The notes under the pieces: generated by a model
Seen by the model: only the letters and a program-made list of their open reading frames with translations
Database searches by the model: none
What the model was told of the DNA's origin: nothing
Assembly: GCA_011037195.1 (NCBI GenBank)
Contig: JAAEAF010003832.1
Coordinates: 90,968 to 154,967, forward strand
Length of the DNA: 64,000 nt
Reading direction: 5' to 3'
From: Triatoma infestans
Lineage: Eukaryota > Arthropoda > Insecta > Hemiptera > Reduviidae
Part shown: positions 11,427-23,659 of the stretch, piece after piece
Numbering within the stretch: the first letter of the stretch is position 1
Layout: each line of letters starts with the position of its first letter
Made by a program: the position numbers and the translations under genes

Positions 11427-13111
11427 GAAACATTTTCTTCAGATTTATTATTCCAATTAGCTGTTTAATTGAAATCTAATGGAGGAATCTATTATTTTAA
11501 ATTTTGTACAATATAATAACTATGCTCGTCTTTTTATATTGTTTGATTATATATTTTATGTAACTGGGTATAACCCGTAAAATAAATAAATGAATGAATA
11601 AATGAATTACTTTCTCTAAGTAAAGTCATTAATAGTCTTAATTTAAACTTGAAATATTGCTTGCAATAGTAAGAGATTTAAAAATAATAGCTGTCATTGA
11701 TTTTCTAAATGTATTGTCTGAGATGAATTTTGATGAATTGCTTGTATGTTTTGTGTTATTAATTAAATCATTTTTTCGTGGAAGATCGACCTATTAAAGC
11801 TGTTATTTATATGTAATGACATTGCTAGGTCATAGCAATGCCAAACCTTCACAACACATAACAAAAAGAAAGAATAATTTATAACTAGTGGCCTAGCCGG
11901 CCGCTGTCTTCAAGACAAGGCCGCGGCCAAACAAACAAAACCAAGGGTCAATACTTTACATCAAAGCAAGCACCGATAAGCTGGCCACTGACCTAAATCG
12001 CTATTCACCGAACTAACCAAGGTCGCACACTAGGACAGATGTCTTGGTGTGAGTATTGCTAACACTAATATATAAACTTCGCCCCATTGGAAAAGGGGAT
12101 GATTATACTTCAGTACGTCTTCAAGACTGTTATACGAGCAGCAGTTCCGCGTCCCTATACAGGTTTTATTTATACTTATTTCCTTAGTTGTGCATCTTAG
12201 TTCATTTATTTTAATCATTCTAAATTATTAGTTATTTATCTCCTATTTATTTCTAAGTATTTCTTGTTAATAGTTACCATTACTCACGTTTAAATTATTG
12301 TACAAATACAGTCTATTTTTATAAATTCCGTGTTAATAATTCGAGCACTAGCTTCCAAAAATCTCTAAACTAACTTCCGCCCTCTTCAAGACATCTACTA
12401 TACCTCAGGAATCACAATAAACTATTCCACTACATATACAATTATCTGTCTTCTGAAATTCTTTTATATTATAAAGGATTTAGAAGTATCTATAAAAGCG
12501 ATGATAGCTACTTCTAATTTCTTTCGTATTAACAAATTTAAAAAAAAAGAAATCAATATAAATAATAGTTAAGTTTTTGGCCATTATTAATAAAACAAGC
12601 AAAATTAATATTTCTATTTTTTGCTCTAATCAAACAATATTTGCTTGCTATAAAGATATCATTTCTAAGAAATAAATTTTACAATTATTTGTGCAGACAA
12701 ATGAAGTGAAAATTCTGGAAAGGCTGTAGTTTTTGGGAAAAAACATTCAAATAAAGAAGATGTCGCTGTGAAATACCAGGAAATGCAGTACCTGAATTAG
12801 GACAATAATGGAATCGGTTACGAGGTTAGTATGTTTGATGTTAAGAACTTGCATGTTGTTGATTATTGTGTTGCATTAAATATATCTTAGGTTTGATTAC
12901 CTTTCTACCATATACACAATACATAAATATGGTGACGTATAGTGGTAAACCGCAGAAGTAATGAAGCTCTTAACAATACAAACAGTAACAATATAAACCG
13001 TATTCTAGATAATTGGGAACAATTCTATAGAAAAGCAAATCTTGCGAAAGGAAATTGTTACATAAATATTATACTGCCTTAAAAATATGCTTATCAAGAT
13101 TGAATATTTAC
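11427..13111. other. No gene seen; contains a GC-rich hairpin block at 11890-11935
   Basis: The block around 11890-11935 folds on itself: TGTCTTCAAGACA is a perfect short hairpin, bracketed by GGCC and GGCC. 12221-13111 is AT-rich with no open frame worth calling. The 62-codon minus frame at 12030-12218 shows no recognisable feature. Confidence 0.45.
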
Positions 13112-13341
13112 TATAGCAGATTTTTTTTTTTTTTTTTTTAATTTAAGGCGCTTCAACATCTATGGTCAATAGCGCCTGGAACCTTCTCAGTGCACTTCCG
13201 GCCTCCTTCCATCACCGAACAGTGAGCTCTAGAGGCTCCTAGGAAGAAAAAAATCTAAGGGTAGCACTGGACTCGAACCCGGGCCTCTGCGTGGGAGTCC
13301 AACGCGCTAACCACTTAGCTAATCCCTACCCTTATAGCAGA
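13112..13341 (-). repeat. tRNA-derived SINE with a 9-bp target duplication
   Basis: On the minus strand it starts with a tRNA-like head, GGGATTAGCTAAGTGGTTAG (box A), then CCCGGGTTCGAGTCC (box B). The shared body follows ('cctaggagcctctagagctc', 'gcactgagaaggttcc'), ending in a poly(A) tail seen as poly(T) at 13121-13139. TATAGCAGA at 13112-13120 and 13333-13341 is the target duplication. This is the cleanest SINE here. Confidence 0.8.
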
Positions 13342-13880
13342 ATTTAAATTAATTGCAAAACTGCAATGTTACAAAACTTAGAAATAATAAAATACCAGAC
13401 TAGCTCCAATGATCAAATTAATATATAAGTGTGGTGAAGGTTCATGTTTGGTCGCAACTTGGGCGCCAGATAGCTATCAAGCTTGCGTTACAGAAAAAAG
13501 AAAATTTCAACTTTAGCGAGCTCAGGGTGATACAGGGGGGGTCTGGTGAGTTTAATGAGAACTATTATATTATTAATTGTAGGCCTAAGCTAATATATAA
13601 ATCATTAAATAGATAGTGCAGATATCACAGACATAAGAAATGAGAGTCAGTGAAGAAAAAACAGAAAGAACGATTATTTGCAATGACATTTATTATTGTA
13701 TGGAAACAAATAATGTACCTTTGTAGAAAATGAGAAAATCTTTTTCGGTAAAACTGGGAAATTGACTCGCCACGAATTCGTAATTCTGACGGAAAAGATA
13801 TCTCGTATCTTTTCTGTGATTTCTTTCTAATCCTATATTCTCTATTACTCGGTAATCTTTATCACTAATAACAAATTTTT
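13342..13880. other. No gene seen
   Basis: A 61-codon plus frame at 13431-13616 has no recognisable motif. The rest is closed. Confidence 0.45.
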
Positions 13881-13990
13881 TTTTGTCTCATAGGGACCGG
13901 AAATTTCCGATTTACGATGAATTTACAATTTTAGAATATTTGAGACGATTGCAATACTTCCTTTTTTTACAGCACTTAGAGGCAGTGAAA
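13881..13990 (+). repeat. Decayed 3' end of a 1-kb repeat relative
   Basis: GGGACCGGAAATTTCCGATT and then GACGATTGCAATACTTCC echo the order at the end of the 1-kb repeat (gggacct, ggatatttccgg, cacgattacaatacttcc). Heavily mutated. Confidence 0.45.
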
Positions 13991-16900
13991 ATACATTTTA
14001 CGACAGATATACTTTATCTTCAGACGTTATTATCTGCACATTTTAAAATAAGAATTCTTAGTAATAATAATAATAATAAATAAAAAAAAAGCGATTGAAT
14101 CATCGAATTTTAAATCCAACAAAGAAAAAATATTATTCTTCATATAAAATATTGAAAGATATAGATTTATGTTTATTATTTTTACAGTTCAATAGTAAAT
14201 ATTGTTAAATTATAAAACCATTGACAAATATATTTTTAAAGATTTGTCATATAGCGGAATCAAAATATATAATCTTGAATAGTTAGAAGTATGTATGCTG
14301 CTGTAGACAGCTTATTTGCATTGAATACAACATCGTGTGACTTTTATATTTTTTTTTTTTTTTTTAAACTATTGTTGGGGTTAGATCCGTTGCTCATTGT
14401 TTGTCTTGTGACAAATAAATATGACAATTTATAATTAACGTAATGGAAATTTTCATTTTCGAAAAAGAGCTCTATTATCATTCTTATATGGAATATATTT
14501 CCTAGGATGTTTCTAATGAATCTAGGGGTTAAACGCTCATTCTAATTAATTTTTTTTTAAATTTTCTCACTCTTCTTAATCCATTTACAATTCAGTAGAT
14601 CAATTTCAGGAATAGTGCCCGGTGCTGCGGCTTATGTCTTCTGCGTTGAATATATCATGGCATCTTTAGCCTAATATTGGGGAACTTTTAGCAATAATTG
14701 ATTTAGAAATAGTTAAATGTGTTATTATATTCTATAATTAACATTTCTTCGCCTTTCATATTAGTAAAATTTATTATATTCTTATTTTAGACGCTCGGGG
14801 CCTCTCCATGGCGTGGTGTACATTACAGCTTTTTTGCCATTGTGCGTTCCCGAAATTTTCCACTTATTTCAGCTCATTAATAGATGTTCAAGTGGACAAG
14901 AACCATTTATGACATGTCGCCTATCGATAGATAGACGCCAAAGAAGTTCTATTAACACCTCTGAAATGTATTTTGTGTGTTGTATGTTGTAGTTGTAGGG
15001 GCTTGAGCGGTTTGTAAAAGGGGGCTTGTAAGATCATATGGGTTTTAAGAGAGAAGTAAAGTAGTCACCACTGCTAACAATAAATATATTCTATTAAAAT
15101 AATAATTACAAGTATTTGCAAATAAATTATTAACTTATTAATATGCACTGATGCTAAGAGAGCGAAAAACAAGTGTTTTGCTTCGGTGTCTACAACCAAC
15201 TGTATTGAAGGAATGTCTTCTAATTGTTATTTCAAATTTTCCCCTGTGAGAAGAAGGGGTAGACAATGCTATCAAGTTCATGAACTCTAAAAGACAATAG
15301 TGGTCTTCTACCTGAAATGTCCTTTTGCAAGGGAATGTCACATATTTTCATAATTTTTTTTTTTTTCAAATTAAATATATTTTTATATTTCTTGCATCCA
15401 TCACACCTCCAACGTGCACAGTCGAAAATCAAAAGATCAAAACGCAGAGAAGAACTTGGGACGTCGGATAGAAAATTGGGTAAACCCTTTGGGGAAATGG
15501 TTGTGATGTCTCCAAGGAATTTGTAGATAAAACTATAAAACTTGAGATTAGCAAAGAAACTAACACGATACCCACATCATCTTTTGAGATAGGATAGGCT
15601 TGAGAAATCTTCGATTCCAAATTTGGCATAAAAAACAAAATTTGCCAAACACAAAGTAGATCGCACAAAATATATCTGCTGCAAGTCTATATTGTATTAA
15701 CGTTTCCTAAGAAGATAAACTCGTTTCATCGGGACAATTGACCTCTTTAGCTCACACTTTCCTCTCCCCCTCCCCCGAAAGAAGAAGGAATAAGCGTAAG
15801 GGATCCTCAAAGGAACAACCTGCAGTGCCACATTTTCACTCAGCTGGTTGTTTATGTCAATGGCCACACAAACAATCCAGATTAGTCACTGACTTTATAG
15901 ATTCTACAGGTGGCTAGAATTGTGTCGGAAAACTCTGGCAATGCATTTTTTTCATTGCGAATGCTTTGGTTTCATCCAAAAGAAAAAGAGAATTTAGTGA
16001 CCTCTAGTAAGTACATTTCTTCTTGATGAATTTCGCTAGCTATCCAAAAAATGTATCATCCCAAACTTTCATTTAATCACATTCGGTTGCTTTATAACCA
16101 AATTGGCTCAGATAAAAACAAAATTACATCATTTCCTTTCAAATATTGGTGTAATGGAAGCATTAGTTTCCAAAAGAAATTAGAATAAGTTTCTAAAACG
16201 TATAGAGATAAAATCTTATTTTTATTTATTTTAGGTTCACAGCAATGTTGCTAATAATTATCAGTTCTTACACTTCCCAATTTAGGAAGAAATAAACAAA
16301 TTTTTCTTTGTAATCTACCTTAATTTTCTAAATACATTACTATGTTGAGAGATAATGTTTTTAGTAATTGATGAAAGTAATTTAATACCTCCAAATGTCA
16401 TTCACACGTGAAACTATTGATTACAATTTCTGTACATACACACATACGTATAAAGTAATTCTTCTTAACTCCTTTATAAATTTCATTTTCGTTCTGTTAA
16501 ACACAACATACAAAAATAAGCCCAGTATTTTTCTTCTTTCTTTCTACCATTTAATTTAAACTGAACACTTGTAACTCATCCTAACAAAGCAGTTCATCAT
16601 AATCAGCCGTTTATTTGTTTATTGTTTGAATTCCAACAATATTGTTCAAAATTGTATTTACATTTCTAAGATATTTTTTTGTTTATTAAAAAAAAAAGTG
16701 AAATTCAATTTTTGTAAAAAGAATTTCACAAATTTATATATTTACTTCCTTATGTAAGGGGCTTCAACAGTCCTTAACTGGACCCAGGCCTCTTCAATAA
16801 ATGGACCCCTTCTTCCCGATCGAGATCCTTAAGACGCCAACCTTTAGTCTCCTTACTTCTCGGCTTTGGCAAATATAAATTTTTTGTCGCCCTTTCACTG

Positions 16901-16999
16901 AAAATCAGATCTATTTGATCTGGTTGTTTCAATATTCTTCAAATAGACAATGATACCGTGCAAAATGGATCACTCATCCATCTTTTGAATTAAAAAAAA
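13991..16999. other. Long stretch with no gene seen
   Basis: AT-rich, with a poly(T) at about 14349-14365. Several 60-80 codon frames occur on both strands at 15138-15668 but overlap each other and show no domain. 16755-16790 (AAGGGGCTTCAACAG) resembles the tail of the SINE body, weakly. I cannot support any gene. Confidence 0.45.
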
Positions 17000-17990
17000 T
17001 TGGTGTGAAACACTCACACAACTTTCTCTTACTCCTGTTCTCAAAATTATAATTGACAAAAGTTATAGAATGTGTACCAAATATAACGAAATTTGTCGAA
17101 AACTGAAAAAATTATTCAGTAAAAGCACACTTCCGGCTTACAAATTTTCTTAAAACTTGGAATATAGGCCATCTATTTATTTCTAATTAATTTTGTTTGG
17201 ATGACAGAATTGTATAATCAACTATGATACCACTTTAGAGGAAGCTGTAACCCCACCCCTCCCCTAAAAGTGCCCTTAAATGAATTTTCCCAGAGAAATG
17301 TTTTAGATAAAAGTTATAGATCTTTGTATGTTTAGTTTATATAGGTAGTTTCAAGAAAATCGTCGGAGTCATTTTCGAGAAAATCGCGAAAAAGTGAAAA
17401 AATTTATTTAGTAAAGTGGTAAAGTAAACGCACTTCAGGTTATCCGATTTTTTTCAAACTCGGAATTTCAACAACATATTTAATTTTAATTAACATTATT
17501 TAGGTGATAGAATTATCTAATAAACTGAAATAGCACTTTAGATGAAAACCTAACCCCACCCCTCCCCTAAGTGCCTTTAAATGAATTTTCCCAGAGAAAT
17601 GTTTCAAATAAAAGTTGTAGCTGTTAGTATGTGTAGTTGATAAAGGAAGTTTGAAGAAAATCGTTGGAGCGATTTTTGAGAAAATTGCAAAAACGTAAAA
17701 AAAATCAACAAGTAAAGTGGTACTTCCGGTTGAGGAATTTTAACAGATGACCCATTGTCGGGTCCCGTGGTGATATCTAAACGGAATGTCAAGTTTGAAC
17801 TTTCTACGATTTTTCGTTTTTGAGCTATGCTGTTCACATACATACACACACAACATACACACAGACCATTTGCTAAAAACCACTTTTTTGGACTCAGGGG
17901 GCCCTCCAAACAGATGTTTCCGGTGAAAACTCGATATCGAAAATTTGACACGATTACAATACTTCCTCTTACTAGGAGTAAGAGAAAGTA
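17000..17990 (+). repeat. 1-kb repeat, near-complete forward copy
   Basis: Runs from TGGTGTGAAACACTCACAC to GGAGTAAGAGAAAGTA. The 5' arm contains ACTTTCTCTTACTCC, the inverse of the terminal GGAGTAAGAGAAAG. The last bases also form a local hairpin (CTCTTACT / AGTAAGAG with loop AGG). Three internal subunits are recognisable. The flanks are A-rich. It is non-coding; the frames reported over it on both strands are repeat shadows. Confidence 0.9.
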
Positions 17991-17995
17991 AAAAT

Positions 17996-18227
17996 CTAAT
18001 GAACATAAGAGACATTTTCCGTGGTAGCTTGCTTTATTTTGTGGTAATCGATCAGTTTCGGGCGTTCGCCCATCTTCAGGATGCGTTTGTCAGACAGTGT
18101 GATAACACAAAAGCAAATTCAGTTTATACACTTGAGTGTCCACAAAATGAAGCAGGCTACCACGGAAAATGTCTCTGATGCTTTCCAGCTCTGCGAAACC
18201 AACCACCACAACAACTAATGAACATAA
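17996..18227. mobile_element. Foldback element, GTTGTGG family, 13-bp target duplication
   Basis: CTAATGAACATAA at 17996-18008 and 18215-18227 flanks an inverted pair, inserted 5 bp beyond a 1-kb repeat. The left arm is shortened and starts GAGACATTTTCCGTGG. The right arm is full length and ends CCAACCACCACAACAA. The left arm carries the hammerhead-like motif on the minus strand (CTGAAGA, T, GGGCG/CGCCC hairpin, GAAAC); its stem III side has mutated to ACTGATC. Confidence 0.8.
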
Positions 18228-18510
18228 CCTCGGTTTTTATTATTATTTTTTTATTATTATTTACATATATAAATATTTTTTTCTAAGGCGCGTCAATATA
18301 TACGGTTATTGAGGTTCGGAACGTTCTCAGTGCATACTTATCTCTGGGCAGTGTTTCCTTATTGCTGACAATGCTGTCCATCACTGGACAGTGAGTTGTA
18401 GAGGCTCCTAGGAATAGAAAATCTAAGGATAGAGCTGCTAGATTGGAACTCAGGATCTCTGCGTTCCATATCCAGTGAGCAACCATTAAACTAATCCCGC
18501 ATTCTATTAT
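18228..18510 (-). repeat. tRNA-derived SINE, reverse strand
   Basis: Contains the SINE body in reverse (TAAGGCGCGTCAATATATAC, GTTCTCAGTGCATACTTATC, GAGGCTCCTAGGAATAGAAA) and a decayed head with GGTTGCTCACTGGATATGG-like sequence on the minus strand. TATTATTATT-like repeats flank both sides and may be a target duplication. Confidence 0.65.
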
Positions 18511-18944
18511 TATTAATGTTTAACCTGTATTTCTTTTTTCTACCACCTTTTCTGGATCATTCCTCTTATTTCATTTTATCACCCTAATTTATCACAAATT
18601 TTATCATTAATAAATCTCCCTAAATATTTTAATCCTCTCCAAAAGAATATTAAATAGATTGAAGGATGAGAGTTTGTCTTTTCATAGTCCCCTTCCGAAT
18701 ATTCAGCTAATTTATGTTCATCCTAGCGTTCGTATAAATGTACTGGAACAGATTGAAATAACCTCTTTCCCATTCGTTTCTCTGTGATAGATTGCTATTT
18801 TATTTATTTATTTATTTTATTTTTACACTTTTATAATTTTATATAATTGACTAATATTTATTATTATATTTAAAAGAGTCTCCGTAGACAGCAGGCTTTT
18901 ATAAAATCTGCAAACCGAAAACCTAAATTTCATATTCCTTTTTA
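18511..18944. other. No gene seen
   Basis: AT-rich, with a (TTTA)n tract near 18797-18823. Confidence 0.5.
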
Positions 18945-19905
18945 TTTTCTTACTCCTAGTAAGAGGAAGTATTGTAATCGTGTCAAATTTTCGATATCGA
19001 GTTTTCACCGGAAATATCCGTTTTGAGGTCCCCTGAGTCCAAAAAGTGGTTTTTAGCAAATGGTCTGTGTGTGTGTGTGTATGTATGTGAACAGCATAGC
19101 TCAAAAACGAAAAATCGTAGAAAGTTCAAACTTGATATTACGGTTTACGTATCACCATGGGATCTGACGATGCGTTATGTGCTCAATATTCCTCAACCGG
19201 AAAGTACCACTTTACTAGTTGTTTTTTTAGGTTTTTGCAATTTTCTCAAAAAATGGCTCGAAGATTTTCTTTAAACTTGGTATACAACTACACATACAAA
19301 GAGCTACAACTTTTATTTGAAACATTTCTCCAGGAAAATTCATTTAAGGGCACTTCTGGGGGAGGGTGGGGTTAGGTTTTCATCTTAACTGCTGTTTCAG
19401 TATATTAGACAATTCTGTCATCTAAATAATGTTAATTAGAATTAAATATGTTGTTGAAATTCCGAGTTTGAAAAAAAATAGATAACCGGAAGTGCGTTTT
19501 TACTGAAATATAATTTTCAGTTTTCTGGTATTTTCTCGAAAATGGCTCCAACGATTTTCTTTAAACCAGTGTTGTTAACTATACATATAAAGAGCTACAA
19601 CTTTTATTTGAAACTTTTCCCCTGATAAATTCATTTAAGGGGACTTTTGGGGGAGGGGGGTTATGTTTTTCTTTAAATGCTATCACAGTTGATTATACAA
19701 TTCTGTCATCCAAATTGAAATAACTGAAATTAATGTATGACCCAAATTCCGAGTTTCAAGGAATTAGTAAACCGGACAGTTTTACTGGAGAGTGTTTTCA
19801 CTTTTCGACGAATTTCATTAAATTTGGTACACTAACTATAAAATTTGTCAATTATAATTTTGAGTACTGGAGTAAGAGAAAGTTGTGTGAGTGTTTCACA
19901 CCAGA
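18945..19905 (-). repeat. 1-kb repeat, near-complete reverse copy
   Basis: Reverse orientation: TTTTCTTACTCCTAGTAAGAGG at the left and GAGTGTTTCACACCAGA at the right. The flanks TTTTTATTTT and TTTTTATTAT suggest a short T-rich target duplication. Internal subunits are present; no coding sequence. Confidence 0.9.
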
Positions 19906-20882
19906 TTTTTATTATAAATGAAATTTATATCAATTTTATCATTTATATAATTTCACATATCACTTCGATTAACTTGGTCAATATTAAGTTGTAAATGCGT
20001 TTTAATTATGCCTGTTCTTTTTTTTATAAAAGTGAAAGGCCAACTCCAATATATTGTTTAAATAGTAAATAATAAAACACTTCATTAATTTTTTTTATTA
20101 CAAACTAATTTCTTTTATTTCTCCAAGCTCATTTATTATTACTTAATAAATGTGTGTTTTTCCCCTAGAGCCTAGAGTATAGCTTTCTTAAATTAAATAA
20201 TTTAAACTAATTATTAACGCGCTATTTTTATTTATTTATTTTTAATTAATGCGCGTCAATAACTATGGTTAATTAGCGTGCTGTTGTTAGCATTAGAAAC
20301 GTGCTTCCACGAGCAGCTAACACGACCATTGACACTTTTCTACGCCTGCCTAAAAGTGGTCCAATCTGAAGAACTCATAAGCTGCTGGAAATGGTCAAAA
20401 TCCAGTTTGCAAGTCTCGGTTTTCCAACATGCATTCATTTTGCTCGACTAAACTGCGATTTCGAAGTGCTCATTCATAAAAAAAATAAATCTTTTAAGAA
20501 ACAATTTTTTAAAGAAGGAAGAATTATCATCTTATTCCTAGTCTTCTGATGTCTATCTCCATATAATGCAACCAATCACCAGGGAGGTGCCTTCTTCTTC
20601 TTTAAACCTCTGCTTATTTTCATAAAAGCATTTTTTGCGGATACTTGATTCAGCCATCCTTTCAACATCCCTTAGCCATTCTATTCTTTTTTTTTTTAAT
20701 AAAACACACAAATCTCGCACTCCATATAGACGAAGGAGCTCACTGTTTGATCGAACCTACATTCGTTACTCCATAATTTCACAAGGTCTTATATTTTTTT
20801 TTAAATCTTTTACAAATGTTCAGGAGACACTCATTATTTTCAGTAGGGACTCATATTTCACGGTTTTGTGTAATGGGATCCA
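19906..20882. other. No gene seen
   Basis: The 132-codon plus frame at 20635-21033 runs into a foldback element and has no recognisable domain. 20250-20290 resembles the SINE tail (GCGCGTCAATAACTATGG). Confidence 0.45.
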
Positions 20883-21258
20883 AATCATTAAGATTCGTGA
20901 GGATCCGAAGAACCAAGGATCCGAAACATTATCAGAGATATTTTCTGTGGTAGCCTCTCTTTTTTCGGTCGTTCGCCTATCATCAGGATACTTTTTGTCA
21001 GATACTGTGATAACTTGCACGGGACAAATTTAGTTGATACACTCAAGTGTGTACAAGTGTGCAAGTAGTTACAAGTGTGTACAAAGAGTGTATCAACTAA
21101 ATTTGCCCTGTACAAGTCTCGTCTGTTATCACTGTCTTACAAAAAGCATCCTGATTAAGGGCGAACGCCCGACCAGTGAATGAAGTAGGCTAATATCACG
21201 GAAAATATCACTGATGCTTTCCAGCTCTGCAGAACCAACCACAACATCCGAATCATTA
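20883..21258. mobile_element. Foldback element, GTTGTGG family, both arms long
   Basis: AATCATTA at 20883-20890 and 21251-21258 is the likely target duplication. The left arm has ATCAGAGATATTTTCTGTGG and ends in a CAAGTGTGTACAAGTG-rich centre; the right arm mirrors it. The right-arm ribozyme-like core has decayed to CTGATTA before an intact GGGCG/CGCCC hairpin, with GACC replacing GAAAC. Confidence 0.7.
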
Positions 21259-22020
21259 GTTTTTCCCTACCTAGGCCAAACTAGGGGGGCTGGAGAATTC
21301 CATTTGTATACAGGCGACTAGTCCTACAAGGGAACAGTTTTTAAAACAGTTATGGACACCAGTCAGCAAACATCGTTCTACGTACTTTTTCTGTTCAGCC
21401 AGTCCGTCTCTCTCTAAATTATTCTCTCGCTATCTTATGCTCAATATCTTACAACGAGTGTAAAGTGCTTGCAGTTTGTATTTTTATTTATATTATCAGT
21501 GTTCAACATATCATACTAGTTCCTATTTCCTAGTATCTACTTAACATTCCTAAATTTATCTCTCTAATTCTCTCTCTCACACATACCACTGCCCTGACAA
21601 GCAGTTTCATGATACCAGTGGCTTTCCAACAGGAAAAATATAATCTCTTTCTTGCAGCAATTCTCATTTTTATATATTAATTAGTATCATTTTTTTCAGG
21701 CACCTAGATATTAAAATTGATGTGCTATCTAAGGAAATTCTCTTGGATTAGTACCACATTAGGGAGTTGATAAATGTTCGAAAAGCAAATAGTTTTTGAC
21801 TATTCTTTTTTATTAAAAAAAAAAAATAAATAAATAAAACATTTTTAATGAAAACATTTGAATAAAAGTTGCAAATAAAATATTTCCAAACTAGAAACTT
21901 GAATAATAATTTCAAAGTTTACTAAATCGTGCCACTCAGATTGAATTAAAATTAAATTGTTATCAGATGAATCATTAGAATTAAGTCCATGTGCCTGATG
22001 GTTATCGGATGTAAAATTTA
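21259..22020. other. No gene seen
   Basis: Moderately AT-rich; CT-rich tracts near 21408-21430 and 21560-21585. No coding signal. Confidence 0.5.
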
Positions 22021-22024
22021 CTAC

Positions 22025-22250
22025 TTTATATAGGTTGGGATTAGGCCAATGTAGTATGCTGGATTTGCAAGGCGGAGGTTCCAAGGTCGAGTCCTTAGAT
22101 TCCAAGCTACTGTCCGGTGATTGGCAGTATTGTCTGTAGCAAGTAAACACTGCCCGGAGACTGGCAGCGCACTGAGAATGCGCTTTGGGCTCATAGTTGT
22201 TTTAGATAGTATAGGACATGGTTCCTCCTCACAGACGAATAAAAAAAAAT
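22025..22250 (+). repeat. tRNA-derived SINE, forward copy
   Basis: The head GGGATTAGGCCAATGTAGTA and box B-like AAGGTCGAGTCCTTAGAT are followed by the body (CTACTGTCCGGTGATTGGCA, ACTGCCCGGAGACTGGCAGC, CACTGAGAATGCGC) and an A-rich tail. This gives the fullest view of the forward body. Confidence 0.75.
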
Positions 22251-22254
22251 AAAA

Positions 22255-22380
22255 AGCCATAATGAGATGTTTGTACGGCAATGGCCAGAGAAGTTTTTAA
22301 AGAAAAAGAATTCTTTGTTGCTCTACGTTTCGGGACACATTAGTGCCCTTCTTCAGGAGCTCTGTAAAAATTTATTGGAG
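22255..22380 (-). mobile_element. Element end with a hammerhead-like motif; second copy at 52395-52490
   Basis: Minus strand: GCTC (22360-22357), CTGAAGA (22356-22350), one A, hairpin GGGCAC/GTGTCCC, GAAACGTA, then GAGC (22323-22320), which pairs with GCTC as stem I. The downstream sequence (CAACAAAGAATTC, then TGGCCATTGCCGTACAAAC) recurs at 52395-52490, which keeps only the 3' half of the motif. Confidence 0.7.
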
Positions 22381-23659
22381 AAAATACATTATTTTATAAT
22401 ATAGTAGTTATGAAAAAGTGCATAGATTTTTTAACAAAAAAAGAAAAATTTAAATCAAAGAAATATTAACAGAAGAAATTATAAAACAGAAGTGACAGTA
22501 AATTAAATAAAATGATATTAAAAATAAGAGAAAAATAAGGGAGATAAAGATACCTTTAGAGTGGGAGAACGGTGAGACTGAAATAAAGGAAGAGTATTTT
22601 TTTTTAAAATTAAAAAACTGTTAAAAGTTGGGAAGGATAAGAAAAATGTTTGCAGTGAGACGCGGCAATTTCAAATTTGGAAGAACAAATTACTGGCGAG
22701 TATCTTTTTTTTTTTTAGAGTTAGAAAAATATTGTTGTAAGTTGAAGTTATGATTTCTTTGTCTTTTTTTTAAAATTGATAGAATTCGGGTGAAGGTGAA
22801 TTTGTAAAGATTCGGATAGAAGATGTTTTGAATGGTTGGGGTAAGTGGTTGAAATGGAAGGGTTATTGAAATTGATGACATTTTTTTGTTAATGTCTTGT
22901 TCGTGTTGTCTGAGTATTTTTTTTTATAAAAATTGTTTGGATTGTAGCAAGCGTTGCAGTTGGGTGTAATACGAGTTTATTGAAGTTTATATACTGTAAA
23001 TGTTTTGTTCGATTTTTTCAATAGGGTCTTTAATTTTTGAGAAAATTTTTATTTAGTTTCTTGGGGAAAAAAGCTTTGAATACCATTTTAATAAAAAGCC
23101 ATACTTTCCTATGATTATGTCGAATTTTTTTTTTTTTTTTTTTAATTCAAATTTAGCCACATAAGGCCACACTGGCTTCCCGTTCCAGAGAGAGATTTAA
23201 AACTATTTTCGCATGAGTATCTTCTTGTCTCAGATCTGAACCCATCCTAAAGGCAATGACCACCTGTTATGAATTCTTCACGTTGGCTTTATTTATCGTG
23301 TTTAAAAATTAACGAGCCATAACCAATTTGCTTAATATATCAAGAGAAGTAATTTTGGTCGGCGATTTCTTTGTTTTGCCACTGTTGTATGCTTGTTTTT
23401 TTTTTTTTTTTTTGTATAAATATTATAGATCTAAATATATAAGGATCTGCTGGAAAATATGTAGCTACTGCTTGAAACTACAATATTATTTTCAAAGGAT
23501 TTTATTAGCCAACTCTTCATTAATGCTATTTTATTTATTATAGTAAACATTTTGTCACAGAAATTAGCGCTATTCCTCTATAATTATTTTAATCTAGCTT
23601 ATTTCCCACTTCTTATAAAATTGGACACAAATCTGCTTCTTTTCGTTCTGCCAATCATA
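22381..23659. other. No gene seen; AT-rich
   Basis: Poly(T) runs near 22707, 23126 and 23397. The frames are short and biased by A/T runs. Confidence 0.5.

Noticed and set aside
15138..15668. Cluster of 66-79 codon frames on both strands
   Set aside because: Mutually overlapping, no domain or splice context, no repeat in the window supports them.
17604..18015. Open frames of 91-115 codons on the minus strand, and similar ones at 19023-19375, 29173-29805, 44055-44333 and 59675-59890
   Set aside because: The same peptides recur wherever the 1-kb repeat occurs, in both orientations and with frequent breaks. They are shadows of a non-coding repeat.
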